Virus record (IMG/VR): IMGVR_UViG_3300043411_000346
Location: 1 to 37,681 of that record
Length of the DNA: 37,681 bases
Direction: 5' to 3' (one strand)
Source of the DNA: a virus
Within the stretch, counting starts at the first letter, position 1, and each line of letters starts with the position of its first letter. Shown here one piece after another: positions 25,143 to 31,376 of this stretch. A program made the translations under genes and the position numbers. The notes below the pieces were generated by a model. It was not told the DNA's origin. It did not search any database and was given only the letters and a program-made list of their open reading frames with translations.

Positions 25143-25355
25143 TGGGTAGTGCATCAGTTTCAATTCATCAAGCCACATAACTGGCATGAGGTTTGAAACG
25201 CTACACCGCATGGTTCAACGAAGGGCCAATAATGCCTTGTTCGTTAAGACTCAAACTTGTTGACCATCAACCGATTACTATGGTAGAAACCATATGGCGT
25301 TGACTGACGTCACAATGGTTGGGTAACATCCGCGCTCATTAGAGAGGGAGCTGCT
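25143..25355 (+). ncRNA. Folded untranslated leader
   Basis: The 213 bases after promoter P1 hold no gene larger than a few codons and form several hairpins. GTTTCAA at 25157 pairs with TTGAAAC at 25199, with inner pairs TCAT/ATGA and GCCA/TGGC. AACGAA at 25217 pairs with TTCGTT at 25245. TATGGT pairs with ACCATA across AGAA at 25279-25294. The palindrome TGACGTCA lies at 25305. This looks like a structured 5' leader or an RNA in its own right. Confidence 0.45.
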
Positions 25356-25400
25356 ATGACGACGTGCTACGGGGACGGTTCGGACTTGGGTAAAGGCTGA
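25356..25400 (+). CDS. 14-codon ORF with strong ribosome site (leader-peptide-like)
   Basis: The ATG is preceded by AGAGAGGGAG at an ideal distance, stronger than most sites in this genome. The peptide reads MTTCYGDGSDLGKG. It follows a folded leader and is itself followed by the long hairpin at 25427-25476, the layout of a translational leader peptide. No family can be judged at this length. Confidence 0.35.
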   Translation: MTTCYGDGSDLGKG

Positions 25401-25426
25401 AACGGGCCATTCTCTTCACATCTGCG

Positions 25427-25476
25427 ACGGGCGCATAGGAAGTCCTGATATTTCGCGACTTTCCTTATGCGCCCGT
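25427..25476. terminator. Long inverted repeat, probable two-way terminator
   Basis: ACGGGCGCATAGGAAGTC and GACTTTCCTTATGCGCCCGT pair almost fully, with two single-base bulges and a 12-base loop. It contains the stop codon of the minus-strand frame at 25465 and lies where + and - transcripts meet. Neither side has a T-run, so an attenuator or RNA-stability role is also possible. Confidence 0.6.
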
Positions 25477-25794
25477 TGATCTCTTGCGGCGATGATCCCG
25501 AATCTCGCCAGCGAGCCATTCAAAATTCTCAAATGCAGTCGGTTGTTTTCTGGACCGGCGATGTTCCTGCAACCACGGCTGGATATCATCGAACGTTGTA
25601 AGACAAGCTGACCCCATCAGGTCGCAAACAAAACCCACCGGCAGGCGCTCCTTCTTCACAGAGTAGCCGACGCTTTCCCAAAAATTCAGCACTGGTGCCA
25701 CTACAAGGGCATGCGCTGGCAGGTCAGCGAGTGAACGCGCTTGTCGTGCATCTTCACCGACGCCTCGCCCACGCCGTCCTTGACGATGGAACAA
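25465..25794 (-). pseudogene. Truncated minus-strand gene fragment
   Basis: The believable part begins near 25701 (GTG), giving about 78 residues with the core VLNFWESVGYSVKKERLPVG, then DDIQPWLQEHRR. This is like small uncharacterised bacterial proteins with LNFxE and PWL helices (DUF4760-like). The upstream 30 codons are antisense to the P63C-like frame and look non-native. It is the only part of the genome, with 26142-26285, that reads leftward. It is probably a relic; the identification is weak. Confidence 0.4.
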
Positions 25795-26333
25795 GGGTTA
25801 TAGCCCGCGCTCACTTCATGGAAGCAATCGGCCGAAAAGGCAAAGTCAAAGGCGGGGAGAAGTTTGAACGTCACTCAGAGGGGAAATTCCGGGTGCCCGT
25901 TTTTTTGGCCGCTGAGAACCTTAAACCCTTTGTAACCATGGAGTTAATCCAAAATTCTGCCCCAGTCCACTACCACACGCGGTTTGGGCCGAATTGGGGA
26001 CTTCGCGGCGAGGTATTGCCGGGTGTCTGTCAGGTGTATCTCGACGCACAACACCAAGGTGTCTTACAGGCGAACCAGCAGCACATCGCGGAGCAATGCC
26101 GGATTCTTAGTCGTGGCTTTGCCACGGTTGGTCTGTTCGCGCTAATTGACGAGGCCACTGGCGCTCAGGACTTCCGAGCGGCGAACGCGTTGGCCTTCAG
26201 ATATGCCCGCAATGCGCTCAACCAGCGCGTGGGCCATCTGGTTCGCATCAGGTTTCGTGGCTTTCTTGCTAGACCGCTTTGGCATGTTTCACAGTATGGC
26301 ACGGTCGCGGTACGATGGATCAGGCCGGGTTGA
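25695..26333 (+). pseudogene. P63C-type protein, N-terminal part only
   Basis: The frame of 212 residues carries the conserved first half of phage P63C-type proteins. The visible parts are AVLDDGTRVIARAHFMEAIG, LPVFLAAENLKPFV-like FRVPVFLAAENLKPF, then LPGVCQVYLDAQ, IAEQCRILSRG and LIDEATGAQDFRA. The C-terminal P63C domain (LRPW..FP..F) that should follow is absent. After about residue 160 the sequence turns into the antisense of the small gene at 26142-26285. The first 25 residues also look foreign. It is best read as a gene cut at both ends. Confidence 0.6.
26142..26285 (-). CDS. MPKRS-type small basic protein, N-terminal half
   Basis: This 47-residue minus-strand frame opens MPKRSSKKATKPDANQMAHALVERIAG. 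That is like the first half of a widespread small bacterial protein whose second half normally reads NPAAVALGR and GGxKGG. Here the second half is replaced by a run antisense to the P63C fragment. The gene at 26872 on the + strand carries just the missing NPAAVALGR type half. It is likely a truncated relic; expression is unknown. Confidence 0.45.
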   Translation of the reverse strand: MPKRSSKKATKPDANQMAHALVERIAGISEGQRVRRSEVLSASGLVN

Positions 26334-26376
26334 TGCCTTGGGTTTCAAACTGATGCACTACCGAATTGTCGCTGAA

Positions 26377-26453
26377 AGAAAAACGCCCCGCTGGTTTTGT
26401 GGACCAGCGAGGCAAGCTCTACCGGGACCAAGCCGGGAGAACGCAGTGAAGAC
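26377..26453 (-). ncRNA. Candidate 77-nt small RNA on the minus strand
   Basis: A minus promoter (TTGGAC, 17 bases, TATGCT; plus positions 26488 to 26460) is followed about 50 bases later by a standard intrinsic terminator ending in TTTTT at 26383-26379. No start codon lies between. A transcript from about 26453 to 26377 would be about 77 nt. Alternatively the unit is a leader for the minus gene that starts at 26285. Confidence 0.4.
26379..26412 (-). terminator. Intrinsic terminator on the minus strand
   Basis: On the minus strand CCTCGCTGGT pairs with ACCAGCGGGG (one G-U) across a seven-base loop and is followed by CGTTTTTCTTT. This is the clearest rho-independent terminator in the window. 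Confidence 0.75.
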
Positions 26454-26459
26454 GTCCAA

Positions 26460-26488
26460 AGCATACCACGACGTCTTCCCCCGTCCAA
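26460..26488 (-). promoter_or_regulatory. Minus-strand promoter for the small RNA
   Basis: On the minus strand TTGGAC and TATGCT are 17 bases apart. It overlaps the inverted repeat GAAGACGTC...GACGTCTTC (plus 26449-26479), which covers the -10 and could be an operator. Confidence 0.45.
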
Positions 26489-26579
26489 CCGCTTCCACCC
26501 CACAACCCACACACGCAGAGGACGTCGCACGTTGACCGCGCTCTGGTCTAGTACACGTTTCAGTGATGCTCACCAGCTA

Positions 26580-26786
26580 GCGGGCGCTGTCTCGGACGCC
26601 GACAACCCGCGCAGATGCAGATAGCCCTCCACGGGGCGAGCGGTATGGGGGCTTAGCACGGCGAATGACTAACCGTTGTGGGACCTGTGCAACACAGGAC
26701 ACGGCGGGGCGGGAGCGCCGTTGGGCTGAGACGCGGATCAGGAAGGGAGCCGTAGAGCCTTCCAAGCTCGCAGACGCAATACTGCG
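26580..26786 (+). ncRNA. Hairpin-dense region, candidate structured RNA
   Basis: No protein could be recognised in either strand from 26536 to 26834. Five stable hairpins follow each other. GCGGG/CCCGC lies at 26580-26610. CCGTTGTG/CACGGCGG at 26673-26707 encloses the perfect CCTGTG/CACAGG. GGCG/CGCC lies at 26708-26719, GGAAGG/CCTTCC at 26741-26763, and CGCAG/CTGCG at 26769-26786. The density suggests RNA structure rather than coding. The strand is not certain because most stems fold in either strand, and it matches no RNA class I know. Confidence 0.4.
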
Positions 26787-26834
26787 GGAGTAGGGCGTTC
26801 CTCTGTGCGGATGCATGAGAAATGCGATAAGCGG

Positions 26835-26864
26835 TTGACACGTAGCTAGCATATGCGCTAGTCT
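26835..26864 (+). promoter_or_regulatory. Promoter P2, right edge of the accessory island
   Basis: TTGACA at 26835-26840, 18 bases, then TAGTCT at 26859-26864. The same -35 and -10 flanks occur at P1. The spacer holds GCATATGC, a perfect palindrome, inside the larger dyad CTAGC/GCTAG, so an operator is likely here. The -10 ends seven bases before the next ATG, so the mRNA may be leaderless. Confidence 0.65.
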
Positions 26865-26871
26865 GTGGCGC

Positions 26872-27030
26872 ATGAACAAGTCGGTCAAGAAAAACCCCGC
26901 CGCTGTTGCCCTGGGGCGCAAGCGGTGGGCAAACAAGACGAAAGCGGAGCGCATCGCCTTCGGGGCCATGTTGCTCCAGTCACGACGGAACGCCAAACAG
27001 CAACGCGACAAGGAGAAACGCAATGCGTAA
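26872..27030 (+). CDS. Small basic NPAAVALGR-type protein
   Basis: This is a 52-residue protein, strongly basic. The segment KNPAAVALGRKRWANKTKAE is like the C-terminal half of a common small bacterial protein (NPAAVALGR followed by a basic helix). It follows promoter P2 directly and has no ribosome site in reach, so translation would start at or near the 5' end of the mRNA. A DNA- or RNA-binding role is plausible from charge only. Confidence 0.6.
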   Translation: MNKSVKKNPAAVALGRKRWANKTKAERIAFGAMLLQSRRNAKQQRDKEKRNA

Positions 27031-27292
27031 GAACCGATTCGGCAAAGCGCTTGTGGCGGTGTTCGCCTTCGCCATTGTGACCATCATGACGGCGCAGACC
27101 GTCATCAAGTGCCCGCAGTACTGCGATCCGGTGTGGCTGGAGCAGGAATACGGCGCGGGATGGCACACGTACTATTTCCTGTTCGGCTGCTTCCTCATTT
27201 CGCCACCGTGCGGGCAGATTGACAACAACCTGGCGGGCTTGCCGAAGGAAGCTCTGGCGAGGCCGGCGTTGGTCATGCGGGGCGGTCGGTGA
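27023..27292 (+). CDS. Secreted or membrane-anchored Cys-rich protein
   Basis: This is an 89-residue protein. I chose the ATG at 27023, with AAGGAG before it. An N-terminal hydrophobic helix (KALVAVFAFAIVTIMTAQT, after MRKNRFG) is a signal sequence or anchor. The rest has four cysteines (CPQYC, FGCF, PPCG), which could form disulfides outside the cell. A role in membrane defence or superinfection exclusion is possible, not shown. It overlaps its neighbours. Confidence 0.6.
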   Translation: MRKNRFGKALVAVFAFAIVTIMTAQTVIKCPQYCDPVWLEQEYGAGWHTYYFLFGCFLISPPCGQIDNNLAGLPKEALARPALVMRGGR

Positions 27293-27483
27293 TCCTCGGC
27301 GTCGTCGCATGGGCGGTGATCCTCGGGGCGCTCACCACGGCCCTGGTGTGGCCGAGCGACTGGGTGTGGCGCGTCGTATGTCTGGGGGTCTATTCGTGCC
27401 TCTGGGCGGTCGTGCTGGCGTTGTGGGTGGGTCGTAGGCGCGCGCGCCGGGATGGTTTCATCACGAGGAAGGGGCAGGAGTAA
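27289..27483 (+). CDS. Small two-segment membrane protein
   Basis: This is a 64-residue protein with a GTG start overlapping the upstream stop. Two membrane segments (ILGVVAWAVILGALTTALV and VVCLGVYSCLWAVVLALWV) are followed by a basic tail (GRRRARRDGFITRKGQE). It belongs to the small membrane cluster after promoter P2. The role is unknown. Confidence 0.6.
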   Translation: MILGVVAWAVILGALTTALVWPSDWVWRVVCLGVYSCLWAVVLALWVGRRRARRDGFITRKGQE

Positions 27484-27485
27484 TT

Positions 27486-27701
27486 ATGGGGATTCTTTTT
27501 CTACTTGTCGCCTCTGTCGCGCTGCTGGTGGGCCTCATCGCTGGAATGCTCATGGAGGCGCACATGAACGACGCGGTTCTTTTTCTACTTGTCGCATCTG
27601 TCGCTCTGCTGGTGGGCCTCATCGCTGGAATGATCATAGAGGCGCACATGAACGACGCCACGGTTGATCGCGTCTTACGTGCGCTCAAGATGCATCGGTA
27701 A
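27486..27701 (+). CDS. Membrane protein with internal duplication
   Basis: This is a 71-residue protein made of two near-identical 28-residue units, each a membrane segment (FLLVASVALLVGLIAGM) followed by EAHMNDA, then the tail TVDRVLRALKMHR. The two membrane helices would therefore be duplicates. AGGAG lies before the ATG. The role is unknown; the cluster suggests a membrane or exclusion function. Confidence 0.6.
   Translation: MGILFLLVASVALLVGLIAGMLMEAHMNDAVLFLLVASVALLVGLIAGMIIEAHMNDATVDRVLRALKMHR
27493..27660 (+). repeat. Tandem 84-bp duplication, two copies
   Basis: The units at 27493-27576 and 27577-27660 differ at only a few bases (CCTCT/CATCT, GCGCTG/GCTCTG, ATGCTCATG/ATGATCATA). The 84-base period is 28 codons, so the frame is kept. 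The duplication appears recent. Confidence 0.9.
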
Positions 27702-27989
27702 GCAGTTTTGGCCCGAACGCTGGTGTTCGCCTTCAATCGCTTCAGGGACTGGCGGTCTGGGAAAGCGGATGTCAGTTGCGCGGGTGTTCCGCGCTAGGGC
27801 CACCAAGATCCTCGAATAGTGTTGCGCTGCGTCTGTCCGTCCTAACGGGCCTGTTGAGCGGAGAGCAAAGAACCAGCGCGGCATGTGGTCGGGCGTTCCG
27901 ATCTAGGGGAAAGTTTTTTTAACAAACTTGTTGACATGCGGATATAAGCGGAAATAAGCTTCACGTCATCGGCTCGGGAGGGCCACAAC
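27702..27989 (+). other. Gene-free region with repeated motif before the replication operon
   Basis: No convincing gene lies here. The motif CGGGYGTTCCGMKCTAGGG occurs at 27781-27799 and 27890-27908 (16 of 19 bases equal, 109 bases apart). CGAAC/GTTCG forms a hairpin near 27714. AAGTTT and AAACTT form a dyad just before the -35 at 27931. The repeats could be operator sites for the promoter that follows. Confidence 0.5.
27931..27960 (+). promoter_or_regulatory. Promoter for recombination/replication operon
   Basis: TTGACA at 27931-27936 is followed after 18 bases by TAAGCT (or after 17 by ATAAGC). An AT-rich run, AAGTTTTTTTAACAAACTT, lies directly upstream and is like an UP element. The gene at 27990 has the ribosome site GGGAGGG. 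Confidence 0.65.
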
Positions 27990-28577
27990 ATGACACAGCA
28001 CACACGCACCACGGTTCACACGGCATCCAGCATCGGCGTTCACGGCTCCCCCGTGTCCTCCACTGCGCGCCGGGGCGCTGACTCACTCAGCGAGCAGGCC
28101 GACACCCCGGCACCTTTCATCACACTGAACGACACCGACAAACTGAACCAGGAATACGCGCTCTGGCTCAGCGCAGGGATTTCGCCGGAACTGTTGACGA
28201 AGCCGGAAGGGGCCAGCGTTGATCTGTTCGTGCGCGGCCAGCACGTCGTCAAGGCCGATCCGTCCGTCGTGGCGTTCTACCGCGCCCGTGACGTGCGCAA
28301 CTGGCGCAACTGCGAAGCCTTCGTGCGGCTCCACGGCTCCGCGTACGAAGTGGACGAGAGCGGCACGAGCGAGACGGACGGCTATCACTGCGTCGTCACG
28401 CGGCCCAGTGTGGACGGCTCACGCTCGGCGGCGGCGTGTCCTGAGTGCTCGGATGATGCCGGTTTCTTCGGCATGGGCGAACCGGACGGCAAGACCTATC
28501 TGCACTGCAATTCATGCATGGAGCGCGTGGGTGTGGTGCAGCGTGGCGTGCCGGCTGAATACGCGGAGGTGAAGTAA
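27990..28577 (+). CDS. Hypothetical protein with C-terminal zinc ribbon
   Basis: This is a 195-residue protein. The first 45 residues are Ser/Thr-rich and probably disordered. A middle part holds LNQEYALWLSAGISPELL and DPSVVAFYRARDVRNW. Near the end CPECSDDAGFF and HCNSCMERVGVV make a CxxC...CxxC zinc ribbon. First in the recombination operon; function not known. Confidence 0.6.
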   Translation: MTQHTRTTVHTASSIGVHGSPVSSTARRGADSLSEQADTPAPFITLNDTDKLNQEYALWLSAGISPELLTKPEGASVDLFVRGQHVVKADPSVVAFYRARDVRNWRNCEAFVRLHGSAYEVDESGTSETDGYHCVVTRPSVDGSRSAAACPECSDDAGFFGMGEPDGKTYLHCNSCMERVGVVQRGVPAEYAEVK

Positions 28578-29344
28578 TGGCAACTCCTGCACTCGTTCAG
28601 GACATGCGCATGGAGCCGGTGAAGACGGTGGACACCGAAACTCGCATGATCGAACTGGCGTCTAGTCCGAACTTCAACCCCGAGACGTTCAAGCTGCTCG
28701 TGGACATGATGAACCAGAACCGCGACCGATTCGCGGTGGAGCAGTTCAACGCGGCCATGTCGCTGGCTCAGGCTGAAATGCGGCCCATCGCTGCCGATGC
28801 GAACAACCCGCAGACGCGGAGTAAGTACGCGAGCTACGGCGCGATCGACAAGGCGCTGCGTCCGATCTACACGAAGCACGGCTTCGCGCTGTCGTTCAAC
28901 ACGGCAGACAGCCCCATCACGAACCACATCCGCGTCGTGTGCGAGGTCACGCATTCGGCAGGCGCATCCAAGACGCACCATGTCGACATGCCGGCAGACG
29001 GCAAGGGCGCGAAGGGTGGCGACGTGATGACGCTCACCCATGCGGCCGGAGCTGGCATGTCCTACGGGATGCGCTACCTCGTGAAGATGATTTTCAACGT
29101 GGCGGTTGGCGAAGATGACCGCGACGGCAACGAACCGAAGGCGCAGCCGAAAGCCCCGAAAAACTACGACGACCTGATGGCCGAGTTCGAGGCCACGGCA
29201 GACGACGGCTATGCGGCCTCTCGGCTGGCGTTTGAGAAGCTACCGCAGGATGTGCGGACCTACGCGCTCCGGTGCGACAAGCCGCTGCTGGAGCGCATCA
29301 AGGCTAAGGCGCAGAGCGTCGATAAGCAGAAGGCGGTGAAGTAG
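28577..29344 (+). CDS. erf: ERF-family ssDNA-annealing recombinase
   Basis: This is a 255-residue protein. The hallmark of the ERF family, YASYGAIDKALRPIYTKHGF, is at 84-103. It is followed by a conserved core with HAAGAGMSYGMRYLVKMIFN and the acidic end EDDRDGN. ERF, first known from P22, binds single-stranded ends and anneals them, which also circularises the packaged genome. It works with the exonuclease coded next. It overlaps its neighbours (TAATG upstream, TAGTG downstream). Confidence 0.9.
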   Translation: MATPALVQDMRMEPVKTVDTETRMIELASSPNFNPETFKLLVDMMNQNRDRFAVEQFNAAMSLAQAEMRPIAADANNPQTRSKYASYGAIDKALRPIYTKHGFALSFNTADSPITNHIRVVCEVTHSAGASKTHHVDMPADGKGAKGGDVMTLTHAAGAGMSYGMRYLVKMIFNVAVGEDDRDGNEPKAQPKAPKNYDDLMAEFEATADDGYAASRLAFEKLPQDVRTYALRCDKPLLERIKAKAQSVDKQKAVK

Positions 29345-30000
29345 TGATCGTCCACCGCGATCTGGCGCAGCACTTGGAAGATGGCACGGCTAACCCTGAG
29401 TGGTTGGCCGTGCGTATCGGTCGGCTCACGAGTTCCCGCGTATCTGACGTGTTCGCCACGCTCAAGAGCGGCGGGGAAGCGGCTGGCCGGCGTAATCTGC
29501 GGCTGGAACTGGCCCTTGAGCGCATCACGGGCGTCTCGCCCAAACGCGAGTTCGTGACGCAGGCCATGCGCGAGGGGAATGAGCGCGAGCCTGAAGCGGT
29601 GATGCTCTATCAGGCCGTGAGTGGGACGCTGGTTGATCCGATCGGATTCGTCCAGCACGACACGCTGCTTGCGGGCTATTCCCCTGACGGCATCGTGGGC
29701 GAGTTTGAAGGGCTGATCGAGGTGAAGTGCCCTGAACCAGCCGCCCATTGCGAATACCTGGCTGGCAAGATACCGGGGGACTACATGGCGCAGATTGTCC
29801 ATGCGCTCTGGATCACGGGTGCCGGCTATTGCGACTTCATCAGCTATCAGCCGTTCTTCCCCGATGGCAAGAAGCTCGTGGTGAAGCGCGTGGAGCGTGA
29901 CGACGCCGCCGTGGCCGCGCACGAGAAGGGCGTGGTTGCCTTCCTTGCCGAAGTCGACCGCGAGATTGAGCGCATCGGAAGCCTCAAGGGGGCCGCATGA
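29344..30000 (+). CDS. YqaJ/lambda-type exonuclease
   Basis: This is a 218-residue protein with a GTG start. The catalytic core is GYSPDGIVGE (Asp115), then LIEVKCP (Glu126, Lys128) and a downstream Gln150, as in YqaJ and lambda Exo. It is preceded by the helix REGNEREPEAV. It should degrade one strand to feed the ERF annealing protein. The pair is a classical two-part recombination system. Confidence 0.88.
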   Translation: MIVHRDLAQHLEDGTANPEWLAVRIGRLTSSRVSDVFATLKSGGEAAGRRNLRLELALERITGVSPKREFVTQAMREGNEREPEAVMLYQAVSGTLVDPIGFVQHDTLLAGYSPDGIVGEFEGLIEVKCPEPAAHCEYLAGKIPGDYMAQIVHALWITGAGYCDFISYQPFFPDGKKLVVKRVERDDAAVAAHEKGVVAFLAEVDREIERIGSLKGAA

Positions 30001-30440
30001 AGGGCGAGACGTTCCACTGTGTCGGCGTTGTCGGTGACAAGTTCCCCGAGATGGTGCGTCAGCAGATGGCGCAGTTCATTCGGTCGCTGGGCGCTGGCAT
30101 CCGCTACGAGATTGAAGTGCGCGAGTACCGCGACAAGCGGAGCATCGCCCAGAATCGCACCCACTGGGGCAAGCTCGTCACGCCGCTGGCCGAACATATA
30201 GGCTATGACAAGCACGAGATTGAGGACTTGCACGAGTCCTTGCTGTGCCTGTTCGCCGGGACGCACCCCGACAAGCTGACGGGCCGCGAAGTGCCCAACG
30301 AGCGTAGTTCTTCGATGAACACGGCGCGATTCTCTGAGTTCATGCAGTGGACCGTGCGCTTTGCGTCCATGGAGCACGACTGCATCTTGGAACTGCCGGA
30401 CGAATACCGTGATCGGATCGCCAAGACGGAGGCCGCGTAA
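29997..30440 (+). CDS. NinB-like recombination protein
   Basis: This is a 147-residue protein. KRSIAQNRTHWGKLVTPLAE (47-66) is the signature of NinB/Orf-type phage recombination mediators, and DLHESLLCLF follows. Position directly after the exonuclease supports this. It would help load or pair single strands. ATGA overlap with the exonuclease. Confidence 0.72.
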   Translation: MKGETFHCVGVVGDKFPEMVRQQMAQFIRSLGAGIRYEIEVREYRDKRSIAQNRTHWGKLVTPLAEHIGYDKHEIEDLHESLLCLFAGTHPDKLTGREVPNERSSSMNTARFSEFMQWTVRFASMEHDCILELPDEYRDRIAKTEAA

Positions 30441-30863
30441 ATGGCTTCGCTCAATTGGGGCTTCAACCCCCAGCCCAAGCCGTCAGCTGGCGCATTCAAG
30501 CGTGAGCGCCACGCCAGAGTCACGGCAGAGCAGACCGCCGAGAAGAACGCCAAGCGTGATGCGAAGGCGCGAGACGGCCATAAATGCCGCTGGCCGCACA
30601 AGTGCCACCCGGCAGACCGGCTAGAGTCGGCGCACCTGGTGGACAAGTCGCTCGGTGGCGAGAACACCACGGCCAACCTCATCACCGTGTGTCTCGCGGT
30701 GCATCAGGGACCGAACTCCATCCACGCCAAGACGCGGCTGATTGAACCACTCACTGAGCGCGGGGCCAATGGCCCGTGCGCGTTCTACGAAGCAAACGAA
30801 TCTGGCGAAATGATTCACGTCGCGTCTGAGAAGGCGGTTGGCGTGAGCGAGGTCCGACGATGA
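30441..30863 (+). CDS. HNH-type nuclease 1
   Basis: This is a 140-residue protein. Cys49, Cys55 and the core AHLVDKSLGGENTTANLITVC (His65, Cys84), followed by HQG, fit an HNH-like metal nuclease. The N-terminal part is basic. It could act in recombination or in packaging-site cutting. The two HNH genes in this module are unlike each other (see 34724). Confidence 0.75.
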   Translation: MASLNWGFNPQPKPSAGAFKRERHARVTAEQTAEKNAKRDAKARDGHKCRWPHKCHPADRLESAHLVDKSLGGENTTANLITVCLAVHQGPNSIHAKTRLIEPLTERGANGPCAFYEANESGEMIHVASEKAVGVSEVRR

Positions 30864-30967
30864 GTCCGTATAAGCGTGATCGTCTGTTGGCGAATGGGTT
30901 GCTGGTGGCGGTGCCGCTGGCGGGGTGGTGTTCCTTGGTGGCGATCATCGTCTGGGCGGTGCGCTGA
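30860..30967 (+). CDS. Tiny single-span membrane peptide
   Basis: This is a 35-residue frame that joins its neighbours by ATGA on both sides. One membrane segment, LLVAVPLAGWCSLVAIIVWAV, follows the basic MSPYKRDRLL. Its exact overlaps make it likely to be expressed. The role is unknown. Confidence 0.6.
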   Translation: MSPYKRDRLLANGLLVAVPLAGWCSLVAIIVWAVR

Positions 30968-31191
30968 TGGCGAAACTCACTGGTAAGGAACGTGTTGGCA
31001 CTGCGTTCTGGTGTGGTTGCGTGCTCAACATGGGCGCGAACTGGTGGTATCAGGATTACCTCGGGCTTGAACGCTACATCGAGCGCGTTCGCCAGAACTG
31101 GGTGGCTATGCACTGGTCTATTGGTGCCGCTGTGGCGATTGCCGCCTTTCTCATTTACCATTACCAGCGCGACAAGATCGGAGGCCGCTGA
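30967..31191 (+). CDS. Small membrane protein
   Basis: This is a 74-residue protein with one C-terminal membrane segment (IGAAVAIAAFLIYHYQ). The first half has an aromatic helix (GANWWYQDYLGLERYIERV) and two cysteines. It lies between the tiny membrane peptide and another small gene, all coupled. Confidence 0.55.
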   Translation: MAKLTGKERVGTAFWCGCVLNMGANWWYQDYLGLERYIERVRQNWVAMHWSIGAAVAIAAFLIYHYQRDKIGGR

Positions 31192-31376
31192 TGTGGCGTC
31201 ACCTCATGCAATGGTTCGCTGACCGTCCTATGGTCGTGTTCTCTGCCCGATGCGCGGTGATGACTGACGGTGAAGTCGTACTCCCCGACGAGTCCAAGGT
31301 GGTCCGTCATGCCATGCCTGCGGACTCTCCGAGTCACCATATGGATTGGGCGCGGACGGAAAGGCGGTCGGCATGA
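31191..31376 (+). CDS. Small hypothetical protein
   Basis: This is a 61-residue protein that overlaps its neighbours. The sequence has one hydrophobic strand (RPMVVFSARCAVMTDGEVVL) and a polar end (SHHMDWARTERRSA). No motif was recognised. Confidence 0.45.
   Translation: MWRHLMQWFADRPMVVFSARCAVMTDGEVVLPDESKVVRHAMPADSPSHHMDWARTERRSA

Noticed and set aside
26366-26535. Two tiny plus-strand frames (TTG at 26366, GTG at 26446) joined by a GTGA overlap
   Set aside because: The overlap fits the style of this genome and the second has a GGGAGA site. The first has no ribosome site and both cover the minus-strand promoter-terminator unit, which is the stronger signal. Left open.
26580-26786. Search for tRNA, tmRNA or hammerhead core in the hairpin block
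   Set aside because: No T-loop GTTCRA, no CCA-type acceptor and no CTGATGA...GAAA core were found.
26577-27023. Minus-strand frame of 148 codons
   Set aside because: It crosses promoter P2 and the gene at 26872 and shows no protein-like pattern; the hairpins explain the region better.
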